A stretch of 64,000 nt of DNA from Corynebacterium confusum (GCF_030408715.1 NZ_CP047202.1:1452294-1516293), one strand, 5' to 3'; counted from the stretch's first letter, positions 18,101-26,228 are shown. Notes: generated by a model not told the origin, from the letters alone. Numbers and translations are program-made.

Positions 18101-18228
18101 TGAAGCCGGAGCACCTGACCACCTGGGCGGAGCTGGCGCAGCTGGCCCCGACGCTGACCATCTACGATGTCGTCCGCGAGGAAGCCCGCCAACTCGTCCG
18201 CGCGAACGGGCCGGTCGAGCGCCTCTAG
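15106..18228 (+). CDS. Large protein of unknown function (1040 residues)
   Basis: I do not recognise this protein. It has no signal peptide, no membrane segment, and no Walker, protease or nuclease motif that I can see. The first 100 residues look helical and Ala-rich. The middle (about 120-700) is rich in alternating hydrophobic residues, Pro, Trp and Asp, suggesting several beta-sandwich domains. The last 300 residues are helical and charged (ILRRRKKFIDVTGF, HLHLLRRFAHTAGKRQKNQWAW). Start GTG 15106 with CAGGAG 9 bp upstream. It stands alone between sigA and a DUF222/HNH gene, each side bounded by a terminator-like hairpin. Composition matches the host. Function open. Confidence 0.8.
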   Translation: MAFPADFPSCLQHFSTTAERLRAADDALAGQDPAELSAAQLDWLSTEFGRALAAAEAPAEVVSAHANVVAAVLTNARTQLADADSFWDVAAAQLQIDGEALEAVREAASAAGADTEPLELPVVPYAEFRPWLELDPEAGRLSLVLPDPSSAWSVDAGFDTFRISPQPQPPELRDAPSRVALVQPTARITATHAASGTKHRLGVVAEDFPVLFFGPDCRPLPDQHRITAPSVFVLAPTRTKFSAEGAAVEVADELRFTTWPEWSLFELRDLAAADVETLTVALDHPASFTTRQVRVSAPEDPHSRLPEWHSADNAIPDLRGTDAGRIYGSSPRLVLPVDPAPEWSVELYYVDPLGERELVEQLVELAEFQGQELALFADAYEDAWVGRYEVDVMRDETLVGRRTFNMAEGFDLHVTYNGAQFRHPDQAADANAYTKAYYSQRKGAEKYIDVPFDKTQSVPRGAETAMFQISNAVDYCLDVVVVPKALKYSLDLRGEQPDWDTHPGTIPQGSLARNGELKVRFPVAIGGSAALLLTHEVSRKVRVIQLKRRRHGRVFTVGNSAIQHAFPEAHANLVATLAWHPASAAQTWAELSDSFGSELEFEKAWEAHATPDVQLATLLRLNESEFELSGRIVGDSLRLSGNAMGRQLTGFLWPVTRPDIAPWRVEFSAQLSTRVPEELQEAGPLAVDVVEAQPGYQAKAPNRPSMRAFIVAQDGYFDDGHGDELAYKLSGANPRATVAKHEQPALWRHLFALRNLGPSATRPMAGVLRKTIDADPRHMLEALGRSNVRSGDQPALAIAHGLANYDFHSNGERVAEFRALPWIRVVEQLNDLVDGHADWDDATDFIRTAGGEVLLELLRGGEDTGTADTQQVMKEVLTAAKANNTQQALEALYDVAPARRVADASALRHGWAEILRRRKKFIDVTGFAEFREEMMKQEANVVGDEIRAHLHLLRRFAHTAGKRQKNQWAWVPYLSAMAAHITRAGAAELKGRVSYYVPLKPEHLTTWAELAQLAPTLTIYDVVREEARQLVRANGPVERL

Positions 18229-18239
18229 GCACGCCGAGT

Positions 18240-18272
18240 AGGCGCTACGGACGTGGTCCGTGGCGCCTTTTC
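18240..18272 (+). terminator. Terminator after the 1040-residue protein gene
   Basis: GGCGC-T-ACGGAC (18241-18252) pairs with GTCCGT-G-GCGCC (18256-18267) around a tiny loop, followed by TTTTC. Confidence 0.8.
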
Positions 18273-18403
18273 GCGTCTTTCAGCTGGGCGTGTTCCTTGT
18301 GGCCCGGCAGTCGTAGGGCTTGGCTGGTCTATCCTTGTCCCTCGGCTGGCTTTCCTTCCAGCTCGGCTGACCCTATTCCTTGGGGTTTGCGGCTGACCCC
18401 GTG

Positions 18404-19408
18404 TCAGCCGCTGCTCCAGGGCGGGTCCCACGTCACCCTGCCATCGCGGCGGTTTATCCTGCCGTGCCTGGGGTAGGCGGGGTCGTCATCGTTCCACGAA
18501 TTATGGAACTCACACAACAAGGTCAGGTTCTCCTGGTTGGTTTCACCACCGTCGGCCCAGGGGTGGATGTGGTGGACCTGGCACTCGTCGGCTGGTTTCC
18601 TACAGTTCGGCCACGCACACGTGGTGGTCTCCGCCTTGGCCATGTCCTTCTGCTTCGGTGAGGCGTGGCGCTGGTAGCGGTACTGGTTGACCGGGCCGCG
18701 CCTAGGGTCCACCAGCGTGGCCAGGCCCGCGTCCAACAAACATTGGCGGACGTAGTCGGCCCCGGTCATGGTGGTGCCGTTGGTTAGCTGCAGGGTGATC
18801 TCATCCCCATCACCGGCAAGGATTCTCGCCCAGTCGGGCAGTGGGATGACCACGTGGGTGGCCTTCGGCTGCTTCTCCAGGCCTCCACTGAACAAGGCCT
18901 CGACATCCGGGATGGTTTTAATTGAGGCCCAGAGGTTTTCCACCAACTCCGGATCCCCAGTGACCGAAAAAGTACTCGGTCCATCCTTGCGGCGGGTCAC
19001 GCGCACGCCTTCGGCTGGTGGTGCCGGGCGGTTAAGTTCCAGGACTTTCTGGTTGGCTAGGCGTCTTAGCTGTTCGGTGGTGCCGGGGGTGTTGCATAGT
19101 TCGATGAGCATGGCCCACGCGTGGCCTTTGTGGCGCACCCGGCGGAAAGCGTTGTCCAGCGCAATGAGCGTATCGAGGTGGTGTCCCTGGGCGGCGGCCG
19201 CTTTCCTCGCGGCGGCCTGCTTGCGGGTAAAGGACGTGTGCCCGAAGAAGGTTTGGCAGGCACGGTGGTGCGCGGTCGCGGCAACATCCGACATGACAGC
19301 CTTCAGGGCGGGCAGGCTCAGCTGGCGGCACAGGTCCAAATACTGGATCCCGTCCGCGAAGATGGAGTGTGCTGCTTTCAATGTGTCCATGGCTGTCGTT
19401 GCTGTCAT
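18404..19408 (-). CDS. DUF222-type HNH endonuclease-like protein (13E12 repeat family)
   Basis: 334 residues. The C terminus holds an HNH nuclease motif, CAWPNCRKPADECQVHHI then WADGGETNQENLTLLC and EFHNSW, with paired cysteines for zinc. The N-terminal part is the helical DUF222-like region. These genes are numerous and variable in actinobacteria (13E12 family of M. tuberculosis) and may be mobile; the biological role is unclear. I chose ATG 19408; a TTG at 19435 would add nine residues. Its upstream region holds a DnaA-box-like sequence and a phased repeat array. The 175 bp downstream carry only the terminator of the facing gene. Confidence 0.85.
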   Translation of the reverse strand: MTATTAMDTLKAAHSIFADGIQYLDLCRQLSLPALKAVMSDVAATAHHRACQTFFGHTSFTRKQAAARKAAAAQGHHLDTLIALDNAFRRVRHKGHAWAMLIELCNTPGTTEQLRRLANQKVLELNRPAPPAEGVRVTRRKDGPSTFSVTGDPELVENLWASIKTIPDVEALFSGGLEKQPKATHVVIPLPDWARILAGDGDEITLQLTNGTTMTGADYVRQCLLDAGLATLVDPRRGPVNQYRYQRHASPKQKDMAKAETTTCAWPNCRKPADECQVHHIHPWADGGETNQENLTLLCEFHNSWNDDDPAYPRHGRINRRDGRVTWDPPWSSG

Positions 19409-19461
19409 GACCCACACGCTAGAAGCACGCGTCAACCCCTACAAGGCCCAGAAACCCGATC

Positions 19462-19470
19462 TGTGGATAA
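19462..19470 (-). promoter_or_regulatory. Perfect DnaA-box sequence upstream of the HNH gene
   Basis: TGTGGATAA is the reverse complement of the consensus DnaA box TTATCCACA. It lies 54 bp upstream of the HNH gene start and about 110 bp from the phased repeats. A single 9-mer match can occur by chance. Confidence 0.4.
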
Positions 19471-19576
19471 CTCGGAGCACAGTAGCCATCCTGCATGAGC
19501 ACCGGAAGAGAAGAAAACGCCCGTTTTTGCGGCGCCACCTGCCCAAAGGCCGAAAAATTGGCCAATGTGCCCAAGT

Positions 19577-19625
19577 AGGCACAGGTTGGCATAATTTGGG
19601 CACGCTTAGGCACAATTAGGCACAA
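19577..19625. repeat. Five GGCA-centred direct repeats phased at the DNA helical period
   Basis: GGCA begins at 19578, 19588, 19599, 19609 and 19619, so the spacings are 10, 11, 10 and 10 bp. The units read TAGGCACAGG, TTGGCATAAT, TGGGCACGCT, TAGGCACAAT and TAGGCACAAA. The array lies between the HNH gene and the terminator of the DUF4190-like gene, in a gap of 256 bp without any gene. Confidence 0.85.
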
Positions 19626-19628
19626 AAC

Positions 19629-19655
19629 GGCCCCGCACCAGGCGGGGCCAAGAGG
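19629..19655 (-). terminator. Rho-independent terminator of the DUF4190-like gene
   Basis: GGCCCCGC (19629-19636) pairs with GCGGGGCC (19642-19649) around ACCAG. Read leftward the stem is followed by GTTTTGTG, a T-rich tail. Confidence 0.85.
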
Positions 19656-19664
19656 AATGAGAGC

Positions 19665-20285
19665 CTAGTTGCTCGAATTGACCAGTTCCTCGCTCTGGCG
19701 CTCGACGCACTCGCGCTGCGCCTGCTCGTCCTGCAAGCTCAGGCACTCTTCGAAGTTGGCTTCGTTGAAGAACCAACCGATGAAGAGCACCATGAGCACG
19801 CCGACGGCGATCGAAATCAGCGAGAGGATAAGGCCCACCACCGACATCCAGGTGCGGCGGGCCTCCTTCGGCTTCTTGGCGTTGCGCACGAGGGCCACGA
19901 TGGCTAGCACCACGCCCACGACACCCAGGAGAGCGCCCAAGCCGCCGACAAGCAGGCCGACCAAGGCAACAATACCGATGATGAGAACGGCCAACGCCAG
20001 CTTCGACTTCTCGAAGTTCGGCGCGTTTTCGAAGCCTCCCTGGTACTGGGAGCCGCCGTAGCCGGCGGCCGGCGCGGCGTAGGCGTTGTCCTCCGGCGAG
20101 GCCCCATAGGCGCCGCCGTCGAAGCCAGCGTTCGCCTCGCCGGTGCCGCCGTAGCCGGCGCCAGGATCGGCTGCGTGCTGGCCCTGGGCATCGTTAGCAC
20201 CCGGGCGGGAATCACCGTAGGACGGCAGGTCCTGGTTCGGGTCGTTGTTCTGGTCGTTCCCATAAGGGTTGTTGGGAGTGGTCAT
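19665..20285 (-). CDS. DUF4190-like small membrane protein with Gly/Asn/Pro-rich N terminus
   Basis: 206 residues. The first 95 residues are low complexity and hydrophilic (NPYGNDQNNDPNQDLPSYG, later Gly/Tyr/Ala-rich), probably disordered and cytoplasmic. Two hydrophobic stretches follow: LALAVLIIGIVALVGLLVGG running into GALLGVVGVVLAIVAL, and MSVVGLILSLISIAVGVLMV. A short tail has two cysteines (C181 and C192 approximately). The layout resembles DUF4190 membrane proteins of actinobacteria. Function unknown. ATG 20285; a terminator lies downstream. Confidence 0.75.
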   Translation of the reverse strand: MTTPNNPYGNDQNNDPNQDLPSYGDSRPGANDAQGQHAADPGAGYGGTGEANAGFDGGAYGASPEDNAYAAPAAGYGGSQYQGGFENAPNFEKSKLALAVLIIGIVALVGLLVGGLGALLGVVGVVLAIVALVRNAKKPKEARRTWMSVVGLILSLISIAVGVLMVLFIGWFFNEANFEECLSLQDEQAQRECVERQSEELVNSSN

Positions 20286-20366
20286 TTCTACCCTCTTTCC
20301 TAGTGCTATAACTTACTATCCCTCCCCACAATAGCGAATAAGTGGCCGGTTTCGCAGCGCGAACTT

Positions 20367-22139
20367 CTACCACGCGCGCAAGTACTCGATGCGCTCGCGC
20401 AGCTGCTCGGCGTTACACAGCGCGGTCGGCGGCCCGCCACAGGCCTTGCGCGCCTCGTTGTGGATGGCCCCGTGCGGACGCCCCTTGCGCCCGGCGGTGA
20501 TGGACACGACCGTGTTGAGTTCCTTACGCAGCCGCGCGATTTCGTCGACGGCGACCTCGTCGGCCCCGCCGCCCTGTGGCTGCGGCTGCTGCTTCTGCTT
20601 CGGCGCGCTCGGCATGCCGTAGATCTGCCGCCGATGCTCCTCTGCCGCAGCCTCTGCCCGGCGCGCCTTCTCCCGCGCCTCCCGGGCGTCCATCTCCTCT
20701 TCCTGCTTCTTGCGCAGCAAGTCCTTGACCTGCTGGGCGTCCAACAACCCGGGGATGCCGAGGAAATCGGCCTGTTCCGCATCGTCAGTAAATGCGGCGG
20801 TGTTGAAGGAAGAACCGTCGTAGATGAGGGAGGAGAATTCCGCGTCGGCGCCGAGCGACTCGTAGGGCTTGTCCAGGTCCGGCTCGGACTCCTTGCGGTT
20901 GGCCTGTTCGAGCAGCTCGTCGTCCCAGCCCTCCTTGGGCCGGTCCGGCTTGCCCAGGACGTGGTCGCGGGACTTTTCCATGTTCTCGGCCAGCCCCAGC
21001 AGCACGGGCACCGACGGCAGGAAGACCGAGGCGGTCTCGCCAGGCATGCGCGAGCGCACGAAGCGGCCGATGGCCTGGGCGAAAAACAGCGGCGTCGATG
21101 CCGAGGTCGCGTACACGCCCACGGCCAGCCGGGGCACGTCGACGCCCTCGGAGACCATGCGGACGGCGACCATCCACTCGTCGTTGCTCTCCGAGAATTC
21201 ATCGATCCGCTCGGACGAGCCCGGATCGTCGGACAGGATGACCGAAACCGGGGTGCTCGAAATCCCTTTGAGGATCTTCGCGTAGGCGCGGGCGGTCGTC
21301 GAGTCGGTGGCCAGCACCAAGCCGCCGGCATCGGGCATGTTGCGGCGCATCTGCATCAGGCGCGTGTGCGCGGCCTGCAGCACCGCGGGGATCCAGTCGC
21401 CCTTCGGGTCCAGGGCCGTGCGCCAGGCACGCGCGGTCTGCTCCTGGTTGAGGATATCGCCCAGGCGGGCGGCGTATTCCTCGCCCGCGGAGTCGCGCCA
21501 GCGGGCCTCGCCCGAGTACGCCAGAAAGACCACGGGGCGCACGACGCCATCGGCCAGCGCGTCGCCGTAGTTGTAAGCGTGATCGGAGCGGGAGACCAGG
21601 TGGCCCTCCCCGTCCTGCTCGTAGCGCACGAAGGGGATCGGGGAATCGTCGGAGCGGAAGGGCGTACCGGTCAGCGCCAGGCGGTGGTTGACGTCGTCGT
21701 AGGCCTCGCGCACGCCGTCGCCCCAGCTCTTGGCGTCGCCAGCGTGGTGGATCTCGTCCAGGATGACCAGAGTGCGCCGCGCGGAGGCGACCGCCCGGTG
21801 CTTGAACGGGTGCATGCCGACCTGGGCGTAGGTGACCACGATCCCGTCGTAGGCGGGGTTGACCGCCGAGGAGTTGGTGAAGTGCGCGTCCAAGGACATG
21901 CCGACGCGGGCGGCGGCGGACGACCATTGGATCTTCAGGTGCTCGGTGGGCACCACCACGATGACGCGTTCGACGGTGCGGTCTTCGAGCAGCTCGGTGG
22001 CCACGCGGAGGGCGAAGGTGGTCTTACCGGCGCCCGGCGTCGCCACGGCCATGAAGTCCTGGGGCTTGGTGCGCAAGAACTTCTCCAGCGCCTCCTGCTG
22101 CCATTGGCGGAGTTTGCCTTTGTTCTTGCCCGGAATCAC
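20367..22139 (-). CDS. DEAD/DEAH-box helicase, superfamily 2
   Basis: 590 residues. ATPase motifs: Q-like LRQWQQEALEKF, Walker A TPGAGKTTFAL, motif II LDEIHHAG, motif III TGTPFRSDD, and C-terminal QAIGRFVRSR (motif VI). After the core, a coiled-coil Glu/Arg-rich stretch (EEEMDAREAREKARRAEAAAE) leads to a C-terminal helical domain. The general type resembles UvsW/XPB-like DNA helicases. Start GTG 22139 overlaps the stop of the DUF3039 gene by four bases (GTGA), so the two are coupled; this pair recurs near sigA/sigB in actinobacteria, as far as I recall. Cellular role not established. Confidence 0.88.
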   Translation of the reverse strand: MIPGKNKGKLRQWQQEALEKFLRTKPQDFMAVATPGAGKTTFALRVATELLEDRTVERVIVVVPTEHLKIQWSSAAARVGMSLDAHFTNSSAVNPAYDGIVVTYAQVGMHPFKHRAVASARRTLVILDEIHHAGDAKSWGDGVREAYDDVNHRLALTGTPFRSDDSPIPFVRYEQDGEGHLVSRSDHAYNYGDALADGVVRPVVFLAYSGEARWRDSAGEEYAARLGDILNQEQTARAWRTALDPKGDWIPAVLQAAHTRLMQMRRNMPDAGGLVLATDSTTARAYAKILKGISSTPVSVILSDDPGSSERIDEFSESNDEWMVAVRMVSEGVDVPRLAVGVYATSASTPLFFAQAIGRFVRSRMPGETASVFLPSVPVLLGLAENMEKSRDHVLGKPDRPKEGWDDELLEQANRKESEPDLDKPYESLGADAEFSSLIYDGSSFNTAAFTDDAEQADFLGIPGLLDAQQVKDLLRKKQEEEMDAREAREKARRAEAAAEEHRRQIYGMPSAPKQKQQPQPQGGGADEVAVDEIARLRKELNTVVSITAGRKGRPHGAIHNEARKACGGPPTALCNAEQLRERIEYLRAW

Positions 22140-22378
22140 TTGCGCCGCAGACCTTTGAAAATCCGCTCGCAGTCGGGGCAGACCGGCGAACCGGGCTTGG
22201 CTTGCTTGGTCACCGGGAAGGTCTCCCCGCACAGCGCGACAACCATCTTGCCGTTGACCGCGGAGTCGAGGATCTGGTCCTTCTTTACGTAGTGGAAAAA
22301 CTTCGGGGTGTCGTCATTCGGGGTGGACGTATCCTCCCGGACGTCTGGCCTTTCGATTGTTTTCGTCGTCGTACTCAC
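22136..22378 (-). CDS. DUF3039 domain-containing protein
   Basis: 80 residues, start GTG 22378. The conserved core KFFHYVKKDQILDSAVNGKMV followed by ALCGE and VCPDCERIFKGL holds three cysteines that could bind zinc. DUF3039 proteins of actinobacteria have no assigned role. The stop codon overlaps the start of the following helicase, so the two products may act together; that is inference. Divergent from DUF3099 by 61 bp. Confidence 0.88.
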   Translation of the reverse strand: MSTTTKTIERPDVREDTSTPNDDTPKFFHYVKKDQILDSAVNGKMVVALCGETFPVTKQAKPGSPVCPDCERIFKGLRRK

Positions 22379-22439
22379 AGCACCCCATTTTGCCGCAAGA
22401 GTGTGGATTAATGCGAGTCCCCAGCTACCCTAGGGAGGC

Positions 22440-22880
22440 ATGGAACCGTACACCGTTGACAATCCGGATGGCGATCCCCCTGTTAAGGGCTCCCGTCGCC
22501 TCTTCCGGCGCGCCTCGGTGTCCCTGATTACGGATGCCAAGGTCGGCCCCGGGCAGGATCGCCACCACCGCGAGGTGGTCTACGCGATCCTGCAGTTTAT
22601 CCGTATCCCCGCGCTGTTTGTTTCAATCTACCTGGTCTACGCGCATCAGGCGTGGCTCGCGGCAGGGATTGTCTCCGGGCTCACGCTGCCGCTGCCGTGG
22701 GCGGCGGTGGTCATCGCCAACGGGCGCGGCCAGCCGAAGGACAAACGCGAGCGCAACGTCTACAAGCCGGCGTTGGCCCGCCAGATGGCCGCCCAACAAC
22801 GCGAGCAGGTTACCGGCCCCCAGCGCCGGCAGCTCGACCAGCCGGAAACCATCGACCACGACGAACCGAAGAACCCTTAG
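22440..22880 (+). CDS. DUF3099 domain-containing membrane protein
   Basis: 146 residues. After a basic N terminus (SRRLFRRASVSLITDA) two membrane helices lie at about 50-95 (VVYAILQFIRIPALFVSIYL and AAGIVSGLTLPLPWAAVVIA). The hydrophilic tail is Gln/Arg-rich. This matches the DUF3099 family of unknown function. Ribosome site AGGGAGG is 3 bp before ATG 22440, which is close. The methyltransferase gene follows 19 bp downstream. Confidence 0.85.
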   Translation: MEPYTVDNPDGDPPVKGSRRLFRRASVSLITDAKVGPGQDRHHREVVYAILQFIRIPALFVSIYLVYAHQAWLAAGIVSGLTLPLPWAAVVIANGRGQPKDKRERNVYKPALARQMAAQQREQVTGPQRRQLDQPETIDHDEPKNP

Positions 22881-22899
22881 ACCGAGGAGCCTGCCTGCT

Positions 22900-24450
22900 A
22901 TGCCCGCCACCGAACGCTTTTGCCTGCCCCTGCCGGACGATCTCTCCGCCCTGGCGGGTGAGCTCGCGGATGTGTTTACCTCCGCCGGTTTCGACGTGGC
23001 CGGTATTGCCGGCTTCTTGGGCCCAGAGGCCACCGAGGCCCTGCACCGCGGCGAATACGCCCCGGTGGCGCTGCGTTGCCGGGACGACAGCCAGATGGCG
23101 TGGCTGGTCCGTATCTTTTTGCTGCACGATGCCGTCCCCGCCACCGCCCTGGCCCAGGCCGTGGGCGCACGGCTGGCCACGCAGCTGGTGGATACCGGCA
23201 TCGTGCGCGCGGATGAGCACGGGACGGTCTACTGCGCGCTGGAGATTCGGCCGCAGATCATCGCCGGCCGGGAGCGCGTGGTCTTTTCTGACGTCGATGC
23301 TTCCCTGGTCGACCACGTGCCCGGCTCCCAGCACGTGGTGGGCGTGGGCGCGGCCAGCCTGTCGCTGCTGCAGTCCACTCCCCTCTCCCCGGTTGGCACG
23401 GTGCTGGACCTGGGCACGGGCTCGGGCGTGCAGGTGCTCGGCCAGCTGGGCTGCGCCGAGTCGGTCACGGCGACCGATGTCAGCGAGCGCGCCCTGACCC
23501 TGGCGCGCGCGACGGTGGCCGCGGCCGGTGCTAGCGACCGAGTGGAGCTGAAGGAAGGTTCCTGGTTCGAGCCGGTGGCCGGGCGCCGTTTCGACCGCGT
23601 GGTGGCCAACCCGCCGTTCGTGGTGGGCCTGCCGGAGGTAGGCCACGTCTACCGCGACTCTGGGATGGAGCTGGATGGGGCTTCCCAGAAGGTGGTCTCG
23701 GAGGTGGCGGACTACCTGAACCCGGGCGGCACCGCGCACCTGTTGGCGGCGTGGGTTCACCGCACGGAGGAAAACTGGGCGCAGCGCGTGGCCAGCTGGC
23801 TGCCGTCGCACGGAGTGGCCGCGTGGGTCATCGAGCGCGACGTGGCGGACCCCGCGCTCTACGTGTCCACGTGGCTGCGCGACGAGTCCGTCGATGTGCG
23901 CACCCGCACCGGCCGCAAGCGCAGTAAGGCCTGGCTGGAGTACCTGGCCGCGCACGACGTGACCGGCATCGGCTTCGGATTCGTGGCCCTGCAGCGCATT
24001 GCTGACGATGCCCCCACCGAGGTCCTGGCGGAGTCGCTGCCCCAGGCCTTTAGCGATCCGCTGGGCCCGGAGGTGGAGGAATACTTCGCCCGCGTGGCCT
24101 GGCTGCGCGACCTGGTGCCCGGGGAGATCGAGACCAAGTACTTCGGCCTGCGCCCCGGCGTCGCTTTGGAGGACGTCTCCGTCGCGGACGCCGAAAGCCA
24201 CCAGGGCTTCGAGCCGGCGGTCAAGCGACTGACCCGCACGGAGGGCCCGCGCTGGTCGCACGAGGTCGACGACGGGCTGGCCGCGGTGGTTGCTGGCCTC
24301 AGGCCAGATGGGCTCAACCTGGGCGAGACCATTGCCCTGTACGCCGCCGCCCACGGGCTAGACGAGGAGGAGCTGGTGCGCTCGGCGGTGCCGGCCATCG
24401 TGGACCTGATTCGGCACGGGCTGGTGCTGCCCGCCGAGTTCTTGGACTAA
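22900..24450 (+). CDS. SAM-dependent methyltransferase, HemK/PrmC-like
   Basis: 516 residues, much longer than PrmC (about 280). The N-terminal 150 residues are a family-specific helical domain. A class I SAM domain follows with VLDLGTGSGVQVLGQL and the NPPF motif RVVANPPFVVGLPEVG, characteristic of enzymes methylating amide or amino nitrogens. About 200 residues of unknown fold follow at the C terminus. The substrate could be protein, RNA or DNA; no evidence decides. Start ATG 22900. Located between DUF3099 and dtd in a rightward run. Confidence 0.85.
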   Translation: MPATERFCLPLPDDLSALAGELADVFTSAGFDVAGIAGFLGPEATEALHRGEYAPVALRCRDDSQMAWLVRIFLLHDAVPATALAQAVGARLATQLVDTGIVRADEHGTVYCALEIRPQIIAGRERVVFSDVDASLVDHVPGSQHVVGVGAASLSLLQSTPLSPVGTVLDLGTGSGVQVLGQLGCAESVTATDVSERALTLARATVAAAGASDRVELKEGSWFEPVAGRRFDRVVANPPFVVGLPEVGHVYRDSGMELDGASQKVVSEVADYLNPGGTAHLLAAWVHRTEENWAQRVASWLPSHGVAAWVIERDVADPALYVSTWLRDESVDVRTRTGRKRSKAWLEYLAAHDVTGIGFGFVALQRIADDAPTEVLAESLPQAFSDPLGPEVEEYFARVAWLRDLVPGEIETKYFGLRPGVALEDVSVADAESHQGFEPAVKRLTRTEGPRWSHEVDDGLAAVVAGLRPDGLNLGETIALYAAAHGLDEEELVRSAVPAIVDLIRHGLVLPAEFLD

Positions 24451-24519
24451 GCACCGGCGCAGCAACCACCAGAATGCACGCAGCCGGGCAGGCAACAAGC
24501 AGAAAGGCACGAGGAGTTT

Positions 24520-24972
24520 ATGAAGGCAGTGTTGACGCGGGTATCGCAGGCAAGCGTGACCGTGGCGGGTGAGACGGTCGGGCGCATCGATTGCCTGGAC
24601 ACCGGCGGCGTGCTGGCGCTGGTGGGCGTTTCGCGCGAGGACTGTGAGGACCAGGCCAGGACGGCCGCCGCGGTGGAGAAGATGGCGCGGAAGATCGCGG
24701 AGTTGCGGATGCTCGACGGGGAAAAATCCGTGACGGATACCGGCGCGCCCGTCCTGGTGGTCAGCCAGTTCACCCTGTACGGCGCGACGGCCCGCGGGCG
24801 GCGCCCCTCGTGGTCGGCGGCGGCACCGGCCGAGAAGGCCGAGCCGGTCATCACGGAGTTGGTGCGCCAGCTGCGCTCCCGCAACATCACCGTGGCCGAG
24901 GGCCGCTTCGGCGCGATGATGGAAGTCAGCTCAGTCAACCAAGGACCCTTTACTTTGCTGGTGGAGACCTAG
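24520..24972 (+). CDS. dtd: D-aminoacyl-tRNA deacylase
   Basis: 150 residues, full length. It removes D-amino acids and mischarged glycine from tRNA. The two active-site signatures are present: SQFTLYG near residue 83 and the C-terminal NQGPFTL, a variant of the cross-subunit Gly-Pro motif where Phe follows GP. ATG 24520 has GAGGAG 5 bp upstream. It precedes sigB by 89 bp. Confidence 0.95.
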   Translation: MKAVLTRVSQASVTVAGETVGRIDCLDTGGVLALVGVSREDCEDQARTAAAVEKMARKIAELRMLDGEKSVTDTGAPVLVVSQFTLYGATARGRRPSWSAAAPAEKAEPVITELVRQLRSRNITVAEGRFGAMMEVSSVNQGPFTLLVET

Positions 24973-24996
24973 GCCGTCACCCCCAAAAGATGGTGC

Positions 24997-25023
24997 GGGA
25001 ACTAATTCGCGCCGCTAGCCGTT
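24997..25023 (+). promoter_or_regulatory. SigH-type promoter upstream of sigB
   Basis: GGGAAC (24997-25002), a 17-bp spacer, and CGTT (25020-25023) match the GGAA-CGTT pattern of actinobacterial SigH-dependent promoters. sigB is known to be controlled by SigH in C. glutamicum. GATACT near 25042-25047 could be an additional housekeeping -10 element. Confidence 0.7.
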
Positions 25024-25061
25024 GAGTAGTTTGTAACCGGCGATACTTTAGGAGGCCCTAG

Positions 25062-26063
25062 ATGACCACTTCCCACGACCAGGATTCATCTAAGCAAGAC
25101 GCCACGGAGCAGGAGGTTGATCGCGGTTCCCGCCGCGGGCATACCAACGACAACCCTTCGGCCGACCTCGTGCGGGTTTACCTCAACGGCATCGGCAAGA
25201 CCGCTCTTTTGTCCGCCGAGGACGAAGTCGAGCTGGCACAGGAAATCGAAATCGGCCTGTACGCCGAATACAAACTGAATAACGCGGAAAAGCTCACCCG
25301 CGCCGAGAAGCGCGACCTGAAGATTCTCGTCAAGGAAGGCAAGAAGGCCCGCTCCCACCTGCTGGAGGCGAACCTGCGCCTGGTGGTCTCCCTCGCCAAG
25401 CGCTACACCGGCCGCGGCATGCCGCTGCTGGATCTCATCCAGGAAGGCAACCTGGGCCTTATCCGCGCGATGGAGAAGTTCGACTACGCCAAGGGCTTTA
25501 AGTTCTCCACCTACGCCACCTGGTGGATCCGCCAGGCTATTACCCGCGGCATGGCCGACCAGTCGCGCACCATCCGCCTGCCCGTCCACTTGGTGGAGCA
25601 GGTCAACAAGCTCTCCCGCATCAAACGCGAGATGTACCAGTCCCTGGGCCGCGAAGCCACGAATGAGGAGCTGTCGGAGGAATCCGGCATCGATGAGGAC
25701 AAGATCGAGATGCTCCTGCGCCAGTCCCGCGACCCGGTCTCGCTGGACATGCCGGTCGGCGCAGACGAGGAGGCCCCACTGGGCGACTTCATCGAGGACG
25801 CCGAGGCTGCCGACGCCGAAACGGCCGTCGTCGCCTCCCTGCGGCACTCCGATATCCGCTCGGTAATCGGCTCCCTGGAGCAGCGCGAGCAGGACGTCAT
25901 CCGCCTGCGCTACGGCCTGGACGACGGCGTGCCGCGCACCCTGGACCAGATTGGCCGCCAGTTCGGCCTGTCCCGCGAGCGCGTGCGCCAGATCGAGCGC
26001 GAGGTCATGGCCAAGCTGCGCGACGGCCAGCGCGCCGACCGCCTGCGCGAGTACGCCCAGTAG
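25062..26063 (+). CDS. sigB: Primary-like sigma factor SigB (group 2)
   Basis: 333 residues. It has region 1.2 ([17 protein letters not shown]), region 2 nearly identical to SigA ([20 protein letters not shown] and [16 protein letters not shown]), region 3 and region 4 ([16 protein letters not shown]). It lacks the long Lys-rich and acidic N terminus of SigA, as expected for the stress and transition-phase sigma factor SigB. GGAGG lies 6 bp before ATG 25062. The SigH-type promoter upstream fits a stress role. A terminator hairpin lies after the gene. Confidence 0.97.
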   Translation: MTTSHDQDSSKQDATEQEVDRGSRRGHTNDNPSADLVRVYLNGIGKTALLSAEDEVELAQEIEIGLYAEYKLNNAEKLTRAEKRDLKILVKEGKKARSHLLEANLRLVVSLAKRYTGRGMPLLDLIQEGNLGLIRAMEKFDYAKGFKFSTYATWWIRQAITRGMADQSRTIRLPVHLVEQVNKLSRIKREMYQSLGREATNEELSEESGIDEDKIEMLLRQSRDPVSLDMPVGADEEAPLGDFIEDAEAADAETAVVASLRHSDIRSVIGSLEQREQDVIRLRYGLDDGVPRTLDQIGRQFGLSRERVRQIEREVMAKLRDGQRADRLREYAQ

Positions 26064-26086
26064 GACTTTTATCCGCCGCCTTACCC

Positions 26087-26127
26087 CGCCGCGACCTGAT
26101 CTTTCAGGCCGGCGGTTTCGTCTTTGT
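26087..26127 (+). terminator. Terminator after sigB
   Basis: CCGCCG (26087-26092) pairs with CGGCGG (26111-26116) and CCTGA (26096-26100) with TCAGG (26105-26109). The sequence TTTCGTCTTTGTTT follows. Confidence 0.75.
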
Positions 26128-26228
26128 TTGGACGCTTCCTAGACCGTAAATGGCGTTTATAGCCTTTACTGCGACAACGACAGCCCGGCGATATGCGCTA
26201 GACTATGGTGTATTAGTTTTGCCGCAGC

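Noticed and set aside
19600..19625. TTAGGCAC repeats as DtxR boxes
   Set aside because: They share only the first five bases of the DtxR consensus and lack the inverted second half; the 10-bp phasing suggests another protein.
18404..22139. Reading the 1040-residue protein, HNH gene and DEAD-box helicase as one defence system
   Set aside because: They lie in opposite orientations with terminators between, and the helicase pairs with DUF3039 in a conserved core context.
22403..22413. TGTGGATTA near 22403 as a DnaA box
   Set aside because: One mismatch in a core position and no partner nearby.
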